The notes beneath the pieces were generated by a model. That model was given only the letters and a program-made list of their open reading frames with translations. It had not been told where the DNA came from and did no database searches. Of a stretch of DNA of 8,445 nt, positions 1 through 6,050 are shown piece by piece. The position numbers were made by a program, and so were the translations under genes. Source of the stretch: Deltaproteobacteria bacterium. GTDB lineage: Bacteria; Desulfobacterota; Desulfobacteria; Desulfobacterales; Desulfosalsimonadaceae. The stretch lies in NCBI GenBank assembly GCA_024280875.1, contig JAJRPH010000039.1, positions 1-8,445 on the forward strand, in the 5' to 3' direction. How positions within the stretch are numbered: position 1 is the first letter of the stretch; every line of letters starts with the position of its first letter.

Positions 1-36
1 CGGCTATAGGAGCTCACCCTATCTTATCGGATAATC

Positions 37-56
37 ACAAATCAAGGTTTGACCCC
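37..56. repeat. 20-bp direct repeat, copy 1 (flanks HEPN/MNT module)
   Basis: ACAAATCAAGGTTTGACCCC occurs here and again, identical and in the same orientation, at 988-1007, 951 bp away. Read on the minus strand this copy encodes the last residues (GVKP) and the TGA stop of the MNT gene. A short palindrome (TTATC-G-GATAA, 24-34) lies just upstream. From memory, similar CAAG...TGACCCC motifs are dispersed in Desulfobacterota-type genomes near REP-associated (RAYT) transposases; that link is inference, as no transposase is present here. Confidence 0.85.
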
Positions 57-371
57 TATTCCCGAAAAAAGAATCCCATGATCGGTTACCTCAGATATAA
101 GCGGATCATTCATGCTTAATAATTCCTCCTTGAAAGGATGTGGTTCCAGACGATCATCAATTCGAGCCGCCATTCGCATGAGTTCAAGGCGCGTCTCATA
201 TAAATCGTCAGAAAAATCAGGCGAAATTACCGCCACATCAACATCACTCCATTTACTGGCGCTCCCTTTGGCATAAGAACCAAAAATATAAGCAGCTTTG
301 ATCCTGTATTTTTTTTTTACCCCCATCAGGAAAAGAGTTATTAGACTTTCTATATCATCTCTTTCAGCCAC
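42..371 (-). CDS. mntA: MNT-type nucleotidyltransferase, antitoxin of a HEPN/MNT pair
   Basis: A minimal nucleotidyltransferase of 109 aa. The family signature GSX10DXD is exact: G31-S32, ten residues, D43-V-D45, within IFGSYAKGSASKWSDVDV. A third acidic residue may be the E in RLEPHPF (about 76). MntA antitoxins of this family neutralise their HEPN partner by adding AMP to it, and the pairing with the upstream HEPN gene (22-bp overlap) supports that role. The start is GTG at 371, chosen because a near-perfect Shine-Dalgarno (GGAGGTGAT) sits just before it; an ATG at 326 would discard the first helix. Two oddities: codons 19-21 contain a run of ten A, and the C-terminal GVKP plus stop come from a dispersed 20-bp repeat, so the native end may have been altered by a few residues. 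The conserved core is complete. The gene symbol is by analogy only. Confidence 0.9.
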   Translation of the reverse strand: MAERDDIESLITLFLMGVKKKYRIKAAYIFGSYAKGSASKWSDVDVAVISPDFSDDLYETRLELMRMAARIDDRLEPHPFKEELLSMNDPLISEVTDHGILFSGIGVKP

Positions 372-751
372 TTTATCACCTCCAAAATATCGGCCATATT
401 TTCAGCTGCAAACTCCCGGGTGCATTTTTTTCTAAATTCTCTCGTTATATCCGGGTAGCGGGCTTCTATATTAAATGACGTAATGACAAGCAATTGTTCA
501 ACCCGTTTTTCATCAATACAAATTTCACACAAATTAGCCAATCGCACCAAATTGTGAATCGGTGGCGCGTGTTTATTGTGACACCTTACGAATAAGGCTT
601 TAAGCATTTTTTCAACGGCCAGATGACCGAAAAAAAGCGCATAAGAATAATCTTCTTTTTCTAACAGATGTGCAGCCACATCAACCGCTTCATTCGATTC
701 TGTTATCCAGTACGAGATAATCTTTTCATCATCAAAGTTGCCAGCAGTCAT
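350..751 (-). CDS. HEPN domain protein, probable RNase toxin partner of the MNT protein
   Basis: A 133-aa all-helical protein of the HEPN family (PF05168 type). Visible features are the helix around GHLAVEKMLKALFVR (42-56), the RX4H arrangement R56-CHNK-H61, a further conserved-looking histidine at H66 (PPIHNL), and the ARYPD motif at 97-101 that is typical of these domains. HEPN proteins coupled to MNT partners are usually ribonucleases with an RX4-6H active site; the motif here fits, but it lacks the RX4HXY form of the HepT subgroup, so catalytic activity is an inference. The start is ATG at 751 with a modest GAGGT Shine-Dalgarno. The toxin-first order and the 22-bp overlap with the MNT gene are standard for the pair. 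Target RNA and trigger cannot be read from the sequence. Confidence 0.88.
   Translation of the reverse strand: MTAGNFDDEKIISYWITESNEAVDVAAHLLEKEDYSYALFFGHLAVEKMLKALFVRCHNKHAPPIHNLVRLANLCEICIDEKRVEQLLVITSFNIEARYPDITREFRKKCTREFAAENMADILEVIKWLKEMI
375..383 (-). promoter_or_regulatory. Ribosome binding site deciding the GTG start of the MNT gene
   Basis: On the minus strand this reads GGAGGTGAT, followed by AAA and GTG. It is a near-perfect Shine-Dalgarno inside the end of the HEPN gene. It supports the GTG at 371 and suggests that the antitoxin is translated efficiently from a start overlapping the toxin gene. Confidence 0.8.
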
Positions 752-987
752 GGACCATACCTCTTTTCAAAGATCTTTCATTTGGGGCAACCCTTCGGGA
801 CAACCCAGCCTGTATTTCTTTGAATCATTATCAAACATACCATACTCAAACATATTTTGATAGATGATAGAAGGCTTTATGGAAAATAATAGAGAATATG
901 ATAAAATGCCCCGGGATATTCGATTCGCCATTGTCATGCCATGCTGCGTCCAATAATAGGAAAATTCTTCGCCGGCAATAATTAGTA
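752..987. other. Segment without a convincing gene, upstream of HEPN
   Basis: This stretch separates the second direct repeat from the HEPN start. On the minus strand it is open for 74 codons (TTG at 991, inside the repeat, to TGA at 767-769), ending 15 bp before the HEPN ATG. The product has no motif or family that I recognise, there is no Shine-Dalgarno before the TTG, and the internal methionines are equally unsupported. The open frame could be a small leader gene, the remnant of an older gene, or chance. The HEPN/MNT promoter should lie in this segment, but I see no clear -35/-10 pair. Confidence 0.4.
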
Positions 988-1007
988 ACAAATCAAGGTT
1001 TGACCCC
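988..1007. repeat. 20-bp direct repeat, copy 2 (flanks HEPN/MNT module)
   Basis: An identical copy of the sequence at 37-56, in the same orientation. Similarity continues weakly upstream: both copies are preceded by ATAAT, with a 4-nt length difference in between. It lies 19 bp downstream (minus-strand sense) of the stop of the GT2 gene. It therefore marks the junction between the glycan operon and the HEPN/MNT segment. Confidence 0.85.
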
Positions 1008-1026
1008 GACCCTGCCGACCCCCTTT

Positions 1027-1974
1027 TTAAAAAAATTGCCCTCGTTGCAGGTAGGTTTTTCTGAATTTTTCCCAGGTATAGCGGACCCCACCGGCAATCA
1101 GTGATTCAAATAATTGCGCAAATCTATATTTCAAGCGATAATATTTTCCACGAAAAGAATCCGATGATTTAAAATTAAATTTCTTTTCCATATATTTTTC
1201 TTCAGAAAAAAAATTTTTGCTGTCAATTGATGCAAATGTTTTTTGTGCCGCATAACACCGGAATGCGCCAAGAAAAGCCTTTACTTTAAAGAAACAGGCA
1301 GGCCCCTCGTTTAATAAAAAACGAACAATCATGTCACAGTCCATCCGCTGATGGAGATTTTCATCAAATGCGCCAAATCTATCATGAACTTCTTTTCTCC
1401 AGAGAATCGTCTGGTTGTAGGCATCCATATTTTCATAAGGCGAATGAGGCTTTCGAGGTTTAAGAGAGAAATTTTTAGTTATAATATCATCATTTTCATC
1501 AATTGAATACCAGTCACCATAGCATACGGTAATTTCCGGGTGTTTCATGAACAGTTCCGCTACACGATAAAAAGCGTTAGGAAGGTAAATATCATCACAA
1601 TTCTGCCATGCGAAAATCTCACCGGTAGCCCTTGTAAATCCTTTATTTAAAGCATGCGACTGTCCATGATCATTTTCAGAAACCCAGTAAGATATATATT
1701 GCTCGTATTTGTTGATGATAGGAATCGTATCATCTATTGAACCGCCATCAATAATTATAATCTCGACATCCGGATAATTCTGATTGATTATCGACAACAG
1801 TGTCCGCTCAAGAAAAATACCCTGATTAAATGAAGGGATAACAACAGAAATTTTGGGGAAACGGTCCGCCTGACTTGTTTTCCGGGACCAGGATGAAGAA
1901 AGCCGGGTCACAAATTTTTTGATCTCATGAGAAGCATTTATTTGCATGAGTTCACAATTACTCATATCAGACAT
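1027..1974 (-). CDS. Family 2 glycosyltransferase (soluble, GT-A fold)
   Basis: A 315-aa inverting GT2-type sugar transferase, probably cytoplasmic and acting on a lipid-linked or growing surface glycan. The domain begins after a 40-residue N-terminal extension: KISVVIPSFNQ (41-51) is the first strand, EIIIIDGGSIDDT (71-83) the nucleotide-binding region, WQNCDD (123-128) stands in the DXD metal/sugar-nucleotide position, and the NQTILWRKEV...DCDMIVRF segment (187-219) is the acceptor-side signature of this subgroup. I see no membrane segment. The ATG at 1974 shares its A with the wecB stop (TGATG), which favours translational coupling; no Shine-Dalgarno is visible, and ATGs at codons 4 and 10 are alternatives. 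The donor sugar is unknown. Because the gene is coupled to wecB, a ManNAc-type donor is possible but unproven. Confidence 0.93.
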   Translation of the reverse strand: MSDMSNCELMQINASHEIKKFVTRLSSSWSRKTSQADRFPKISVVIPSFNQGIFLERTLLSIINQNYPDVEIIIIDGGSIDDTIPIINKYEQYISYWVSENDHGQSHALNKGFTRATGEIFAWQNCDDIYLPNAFYRVAELFMKHPEITVCYGDWYSIDENDDIITKNFSLKPRKPHSPYENMDAYNQTILWRKEVHDRFGAFDENLHQRMDCDMIVRFLLNEGPACFFKVKAFLGAFRCYAAQKTFASIDSKNFFSEEKYMEKKFNFKSSDSFRGKYYRLKYRFAQLFESLIAGGVRYTWEKFRKTYLQRGQFF

Positions 1975-3128
1975 CAGGTCACGTTTTTAAAAGAAGATTT
2001 TTTTAAATCATCAACAATTATTTTTGCTGCATTCCCGTCGCCGTATGGGTTTTGTATTCCGGACATTTTTTGATATAATTTTTTATTTGTAAACAATTCA
2101 GTAGCCATATCAATAATGCAATCGGGATCATTTCCGGCAAGCATGGCTGATCCAGCTTCAATTCCTTCCGGCCGTTCCGTTGTTTCTCTGAGGACCAGTA
2201 TCGGTTTTCCAAGTGAAGGAGCTTCTTCCTGAACACCGCCTGAATCGGTAAGGACAAAATAAGATAATTTCATTAAATAAATAAAACTGACATAATCCAT
2301 TGGCGGCAGGAGATGAATATTTGGCATGTTTTGAAGGTGTTCTTTAACTGGCACTGAGACATTGGGGTTCGGATGAACAGGATAAATCCATGATACATCC
2401 GGAAAATTTTCTGCCAATGTTTTAATTGCATTAATAATATTTAAAAATGTCGAGCCAAAATGCTCACGCCGATGCAGTGTGATGAGGACGATCCTTTGTC
2501 CGTTTTCAATCAGTTCACCAATTGCTTCACACTTGTTTGATATGTTCTGCTTGAAAAACTGCTCATCATAATTTGAAAGCAGCCAGTAAATGGAGTCGAT
2601 TCCTGTATTGCCGGTTAGCAAAATGTTTTCTTTGCAAACCCCTTCCCTGAGCAGATTGGCTTCTGCCGTTTTCGTCGGGCAGTAATGCCTGTTTGCAATA
2701 AGGGAACAAACCCGGCGATTAAATTCCTCTGGAAACGGTGAATCCATCCTGTAAGTTCTGAGGCCGGCTTCCACGTGCGCCAATGGAATCCGCGAATAAA
2801 AACTGCTCATAGCGGCAGACAGCGTTGTGGTCGTATCTCCCTGGACAAAAATCCAGTCCGGCTTAAAAACTTGAAGGATATCTTTTTTAAAGGCACTAAT
2901 CAGCCCGGAAGTGATGTCAAACAGATCCTGGTCCGGTTTCATGATATTTAAATCAATATCAACATCTATTCCGAAAAGGTCCAGCAACCCGGTCAGCATA
3001 TCCCGATGCTGCGCGCTGTTGCAAACGCATACCTCAAAATCTTCCGGGAATTGTTTCATGCGGAGAATGATCGGCGCCATTTTGATGAGTTCTGGCCTTG
3101 TACCAAAAACAAAAAGAATTTTTTTCAA
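1974..3128 (-). CDS. wecB: UDP-N-acetylglucosamine 2-epimerase (non-hydrolysing)
   Basis: At 384 aa it has the usual length of this family. It interconverts UDP-GlcNAc and UDP-ManNAc in the cytoplasm, the entry step to ManNAc or ManNAcA in surface polysaccharides. Diagnostic segments run in order: FGTRPELIKMAP (8-19), AQHRDML (39-45), QGDTTTT with D98, HVEAGLRT with E120, FPEEFNRR with E134, TLHRREHFG (217-225), YPVHPNPNV (249-257), DSGGVQEEAPSLGKP (295-309) and LRETTERPEG (313-322). D98, E120 and E134 correspond to the catalytic acids Asp95, Glu117 and Glu131 of the E. coli enzyme. The start codon is TTG, since the codon at 3128-3126 is not ATG; AAGG lies 8 nt upstream, and no better in-frame start exists before a stop at 3207-3209. 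It overlaps the following GT2 gene by one base. No wecC-type dehydrogenase is in the window. Confidence 0.97.
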   Translation of the reverse strand: MKKILFVFGTRPELIKMAPIILRMKQFPEDFEVCVCNSAQHRDMLTGLLDLFGIDVDIDLNIMKPDQDLFDITSGLISAFKKDILQVFKPDWIFVQGDTTTTLSAAMSSFYSRIPLAHVEAGLRTYRMDSPFPEEFNRRVCSLIANRHYCPTKTAEANLLREGVCKENILLTGNTGIDSIYWLLSNYDEQFFKQNISNKCEAIGELIENGQRIVLITLHRREHFGSTFLNIINAIKTLAENFPDVSWIYPVHPNPNVSVPVKEHLQNMPNIHLLPPMDYVSFIYLMKLSYFVLTDSGGVQEEAPSLGKPILVLRETTERPEGIEAGSAMLAGNDPDCIIDMATELFTNKKLYQKMSGIQNPYGDGNAAKIIVDDLKKSSFKNVT

Positions 3129-3260
3129 TTTTTTTTCCTTAACCGATGTTGAGCGATTGTTGAGGTTGCCGCAGATACAAGGAAAAAGCCTTTCCGCTAT
3201 AGTCGCTTATGCGGGCAGGCATTTGACGCGGTAGCTGTGGTAAGATCGGCAATCCCGGAG
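3129..3260. other. GC-rich half of the gap before wecB
   Basis: A non-coding block. The part from 3161 to 3260 is about 54% G+C, against 28% for the next hundred bases (3261-3360), a sharp change inside one gap. It includes a small hairpin-like GGAAA-AAGCC-TTTCC (3181-3195) and the AAGG Shine-Dalgarno of wecB near 3137-3140. The composition suggests an inserted dispersed element or remnant. No protein is recognisable in any frame and no clear promoter is visible. Confidence 0.4.
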
Positions 3261-3261
3261 G

Positions 3262-3335
3262 GTTTTAAATTTTGAAACTTAAAATCGGATAACATCCTTA
3301 ATTCAGGGTAAGCAATATTTTTCAAAATTTAAAAC
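3262..3335. repeat. Perfect 16-bp inverted repeat with 42-nt spacer
   Basis: GTTTTAAATTTTGAAA (3262-3277) and its exact reverse complement TTTCAAAATTTAAAAC (3320-3335) enclose a 42-nt spacer. The arms are AT-rich, so this is not a classical GC-stem terminator. The motif AATTCAGG occurs in the spacer at 3300-3307 and again at 3340-3347, directly next to the DUF354 stop codon. It could act as a weak terminator or RNA-stability hairpin between the DUF354 gene and wecB, or be the end structure of a small mobile element. Confidence 0.8.
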
Positions 3336-3347
3336 GCTCAATTCAGG

Positions 3348-4394
3348 TTAAATAAACCGGCATAGCTCATCCCAGAAAACCGCCGTGGGATCTACCCAGG
3401 ACCTTAACATTTTATCCCGCTTCCTCCGCCATGCATGTTTACTTTCGCTATCCTTTACAATCAACTCAATTCTTGCCAGCATCTCATTTATTTGATCAGG
3501 CTTATAACCATATGTCAGATCGAAACGATCTTCCAGCTCATCCAAATATGCAATCCGATTGACAAATGAATTCATCCGAATAGAAGGTGTGCCGACAATA
3601 GCAGCTTCGGCTGCCATTGTCTGGCTGTCGCCGATGAACAAATCACATTCAGCAAGCATATCATGGAGCATTGATGACGGCAGCGGAAATCTGTATGCTG
3701 CGAGTCCCCCTGTCAACTCAATTTCAGAAGATATAAAAACAACGCCTTTTGTTGATAAAAACGAAACCAGCTGTTCAACAATTTCCCTTGACAGACCCTG
3801 TTCCCCTACGTCATGACTTGCCGCCAATGCGACGGTCCGGATGAGAAAAATTTTCTTACCATGCGGAATATTCAACTTGGCACGGATTGCAGGATCAGGG
3901 TGAAACACCTTTGGATGCAGATAGGCAAGTTCGTGTAAACCGGGATATGAACGGTGCTTTTTGCCGTAATTTTCTTTTAAACAATCCGGTGTTATGATTC
4001 TTGTCGCAAACGGGTAACCAAGAAGAGGATACTGAGGATTTGCTTTGGCGTCGTCGTCGTTAATCAATAATGCAGGAATCTTCAGCAGCTTTCCAACATG
4101 TGCAATCGAAATTGAATTCCCCATTAACACAGCCGGTTTTTTTTTGTTTGCCAGTTTCAGAAGCTTAAAGTCATAGGTCACCAATTCACCGAATAACCCC
4201 AAAAGACCACGTTTCGACCGAGTCATTACAAACGGAATATTTCCATCGCTTCGCATCAGATCCACGAGCACATCTTTTTCCCGGGCGGTCCATATGACCT
4301 TGATGCCGCTCTCACTACACCATGACCCTAACTGCCTGAGCGCGAGATAATGTTTGGGATGATGACAATCAAATATGACACTTGTTTTCGTCAC
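3348..4394 (-). CDS. DUF354 family protein, putative GT-B-like enzyme
   Basis: A 348-aa protein resembling PF04007 (DUF354), a family related in fold to UDP-GlcNAc 2-epimerases and GT-B glycosyltransferases and often found in surface-glycan clusters. Recognisable parts are the N-terminal strand with FDCHHPKH (8-15), VIWTAREKDV (33-42), the central GNSISIAHVGKLLKIPALLINDD region (92-114), and the C-terminal signature LFIGDSQTMAAEAAIVGTPSIR (252-273), equivalent to the nucleotide-binding DSGG region of epimerases. No membrane segment or signal peptide is evident. The start is GTG at 4394, placed just before the first conserved strand; the Shine-Dalgarno is weak. It follows the DPMS-type GT2 gene by 11 bp, so the two are probably cotranscribed. 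It contains a run of nine A around codons 84-86. The reaction is unproven; sugar transfer or epimerisation are both plausible. Confidence 0.85.
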   Translation of the reverse strand: MTKTSVIFDCHHPKHYLALRQLGSWCSESGIKVIWTAREKDVLVDLMRSDGNIPFVMTRSKRGLLGLFGELVTYDFKLLKLANKKKPAVLMGNSISIAHVGKLLKIPALLINDDDAKANPQYPLLGYPFATRIITPDCLKENYGKKHRSYPGLHELAYLHPKVFHPDPAIRAKLNIPHGKKIFLIRTVALAASHDVGEQGLSREIVEQLVSFLSTKGVVFISSEIELTGGLAAYRFPLPSSMLHDMLAECDLFIGDSQTMAAEAAIVGTPSIRMNSFVNRIAYLDELEDRFDLTYGYKPDQINEMLARIELIVKDSESKHAWRRKRDKMLRSWVDPTAVFWDELCRFI

Positions 4395-4405
4395 TGTTTA
4401 AGAGA

Positions 4406-5368
4406 TTAGCCTTCACTTTTTTTTTTATAATATTCAAGCTCGATTCGCTTGACACGGATCAGGGTTTCTTCAATCAGTTTCCGGTTAAACGAGATAACAT
4501 CACCCAACAAACCAAGAACAAGAACCTGAAATCCGACAAAAAACATAACAGCCGCAAAAATCAGGGACTGGATATGCCCCCCCCCCGCCCCATTCAGATA
4601 AAAATACAGGAACCGGATGGAAGGGATTAATCCGGCTATGACACACAGACAACCGATAATAAAAAAAACCCGCAACGGCCTGAACATCGTGTACATTCGT
4701 ACCATTGTATTGAGTTGGTTGATGATAAAGCGGGGGATGCTTTTAACAAGCCTGGACTCCCGGGTCTTCTTATTTGTCCGGACAGGAACACTCACAATTG
4801 TCAGCTTTTTATTTCCTGCCTGAATAATCGTTTCAACAGTATATGAATAATTCGAGACAATATTGATTCTCAAGGCCGCCTCCCTGCTGAAAGCCCTGAA
4901 ACCGCTTACAGCATCGGGAATACTGGTATCAGAAAGCCGTCGAACGACCCAACTTCCCAATTTCTGGAGTAGCTTCTTGACCAGGCTGAAATGCTGAATA
5001 TTATCCGTTTTCCGGTCCCCGACAACTATGTCAGCCTCTTTTGCCAGAATTGGTGCAATCAAATCCGGAATTCCGCTGCCCCTGTACTGATTATCGCCGT
5101 CGGTATTAACAATAATATCCGCCCCTGCCTTCAGACACGCATCCAGTCCTGCCATGAAGGAAAACGCGAGCCCCTTGTTCCGGCGGTTGTAAACGATATG
5201 ATCAACTCCGATCGATTTCGCGACTTCAACAGTCCGATCCGTACTGCCGTCATCGATAATCAGGATTTCAACCTCATCAACACCTGCAATGTCACGCGGG
5301 ATATCCGCCACTGTCTGCGGAAGCGTTTCTTCTTCGTTAAAGCATGGAATCTGGACAATTAATTTCAT
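4406..5368 (-). CDS. DPMS-like family 2 glycosyltransferase with C-terminal membrane anchor
   Basis: A 320-aa protein of the dolichyl-phosphate-mannose/polyprenyl-phosphate sugar synthase type. The GT-A domain shows IVQIPCFNEEETLP (4-17), EILIIDDGSTDRT (34-46), NKGLAFSFMAGL (64-75), the metal-binding D90-G-D92 in NTDGDNQY, and SGFRAFSREAA (155-165). Two hydrophobic helices follow at about 233-257 and 266-290. Such enzymes sit on the cytoplasmic membrane face and transfer a sugar from a nucleotide donor to undecaprenyl phosphate or a similar lipid. The ATG overlaps the PIN toxin stop by four bases (ATGA), so translation is probably coupled to it. A run of ten G at 4577-4586 encodes the glycine-rich loop GAGGG between the membrane helices, and a run of ten A lies five codons before the stop; slippage in either would change the C-terminus. 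Donor and acceptor are unknown. Confidence 0.94.
   Translation of the reverse strand: MKLIVQIPCFNEEETLPQTVADIPRDIAGVDEVEILIIDDGSTDRTVEVAKSIGVDHIVYNRRNKGLAFSFMAGLDACLKAGADIIVNTDGDNQYRGSGIPDLIAPILAKEADIVVGDRKTDNIQHFSLVKKLLQKLGSWVVRRLSDTSIPDAVSGFRAFSREAALRINIVSNYSYTVETIIQAGNKKLTIVSVPVRTNKKTRESRLVKSIPRFIINQLNTMVRMYTMFRPLRVFFIIGCLCVIAGLIPSIRFLYFYLNGAGGGHIQSLIFAAVMFFVGFQVLVLGLLGDVISFNRKLIEETLIRVKRIELEYYKKKSEG
4577..4586 (-). repeat. G10 homopolymer inside a glycosyltransferase gene
   Basis: Ten consecutive C on the plus strand, that is G10 in the coding sense, followed by CATATCC. It lies between the codons for the two membrane helices of the DPMS-like enzyme (around residues 260-264). Loss or gain of one G would shift the frame and remove the second helix and the tail. 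Poly-G tracts of this kind drive phase variation of surface-glycan genes in Campylobacter and Neisseria; whether this one varies cannot be told from one sequence. Confidence 0.7.
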
Positions 5369-5763
5369 TTCAAAAACTCGAATAATTTGAATTTTGCGGC
5401 TTTTTTATCAAAGGTAATAACAGTTTCACAACCATTGCTTTTAGCAGAGTGCGCGATTAACAAATCAGAAAGATCAAATTTGTTTCCTTTGGCGGAATGG
5501 ACCAATTGTTGTAACGCTGACTGGTGGTCAAATTTTAAAACCGGCATCAACAAAAGGTCACTTAGTGAGTCCAGAATTTCTATCCTTGAAACCTCATAAA
5601 CGGACTCTAAAACCCAAATCATTTCCAGGACTACAAGCAGCGGCACAAACAGTTCTTTTTTTTCTGATTCAGCCTTTTTAAAAATAAAATATACTTTCTT
5701 TGCTTGGCGTTCGTCATCGCCGGTTAAAAATCGAATCAGGATATTTGTATCTATGGCTTTCAT
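5365..5763 (-). CDS. vapC: PIN-domain ribonuclease toxin, VapC type
   Basis: A 132-aa PIN-domain protein of normal VapC length. The acidic metal-binding set is present: D5 in AIDTNIL, E47 in VVLEMIWVL, D97 and D100 in KFDLSDLLIAH, and D119 in ITFDKKA. VapC toxins are Mg-dependent ribonucleases, usually cutting tRNA or rRNA, and are held inactive by the cognate VapB; the target here is unknown. The ATG overlaps the antitoxin stop by four bases (ATGA), and GAGGGA upstream can act as Shine-Dalgarno. Unusually, the toxin stop itself overlaps the ATG of a glycosyltransferase gene by four bases, so the module is not a self-contained cassette but the head of a longer transcript. All active-site residues look intact. 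Confidence 0.93.
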   Translation of the reverse strand: MKAIDTNILIRFLTGDDERQAKKVYFIFKKAESEKKELFVPLLVVLEMIWVLESVYEVSRIEILDSLSDLLLMPVLKFDHQSALQQLVHSAKGNKFDLSDLLIAHSAKSNGCETVITFDKKAAKFKLFEFLK

Positions 5764-6008
5764 TTGAATTTATCCCTCATTCGATTTCTAACTGCATCCT
5801 CCATTTCTTCAAGAGAGACAGCTTTTGTACCAGGCTTATGTAATTTGCAAAAAATTTCATCCACTTTCTTAGAAACCGGCCTGATGATGGCTTCTCGCTT
5901 ATCTGTAACAACAATCTCAATTTTATCACCGGTACTTAGTTTCAGAGAATCCCTTATTGCCTTTGGAATTGTAACCTGCCCTTTTGTGGTAAGAGTTGCT
6001 AACGCCAT
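5760..6008 (-). CDS. vapB: AbrB/MazE-type antitoxin, VapB
   Basis: An 82-aa swapped-hairpin AbrB-family DNA-binding protein. Residues 3-45 carry the signature TLTTKGQVTIPKAIRDSLKLSTGDKI, with EIVVTDKREAIIRPV completing the fold. Residues from about 48 to 82 are charged and probably helical, the usual toxin-binding tail. It should neutralise the PIN toxin directly downstream and, with it, repress its own promoter. The ATG at 6008 is firmly set by AAGGAGGG (6013-6020), the strongest Shine-Dalgarno in the operon. The gene overlaps vapC by four bases. Palindromes just upstream are candidate operators. The assignment to VapB rather than another AbrB-type antitoxin rests on the PIN partner. Confidence 0.93.
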   Translation of the reverse strand: MALATLTTKGQVTIPKAIRDSLKLSTGDKIEIVVTDKREAIIRPVSKKVDEIFCKLHKPGTKAVSLEEMEDAVRNRMRDKFK

Positions 6009-6020
6009 AATTCCCTCCTT

Positions 6021-6050
6021 ACTTTAAATAAAGTCATACTTATATGTAAG
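6021..6050. promoter_or_regulatory. Candidate VapBC operator palindromes
   Basis: Two short palindromes lie between the candidate promoter and the vapB Shine-Dalgarno. ACTTTA-AA-TAAAGT (6021-6034) has perfect 6-bp arms. CTTATATGTAAG (6039-6050) matches its own reverse complement at 10 of 12 bases and overlaps the -10 region. AbrB-type antitoxins bind such sites to autoregulate; binding here is inferred from position and symmetry only. Confidence 0.45.

Noticed and set aside
37..1007. A complete insertion sequence between the direct repeats
   Set aside because: There is no transposase and no terminal inverted repeat; the content is a HEPN/MNT pair. The 20-bp length is also long for a target-site duplication.
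2018..2257. Minus-strand open frame of 79 codons
   Set aside because: It is an alternative frame inside wecB, which is intact and fully conserved across this stretch.
2911..3234. Plus-strand open frame of 107 codons
   Set aside because: It lies antisense over the wecB start and runs into non-coding DNA; the wecB motifs are unambiguous and the plus-strand product has no family features.
3262..3335. Rho-independent terminator
   Set aside because: The stem has almost no G+C and the loop is 42 nt, which is unlike an intrinsic terminator, although a looser hairpin role remains possible.
4991..5362. Plus-strand open frame of 123 codons, plus others at 3559-3816, 4382-4630, 4617-4823, 5387-5599, 5764-6027 and 7617-7802
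   Set aside because: All are antisense to genes with clear family motifs and show no ribosome binding site or recognisable domain.
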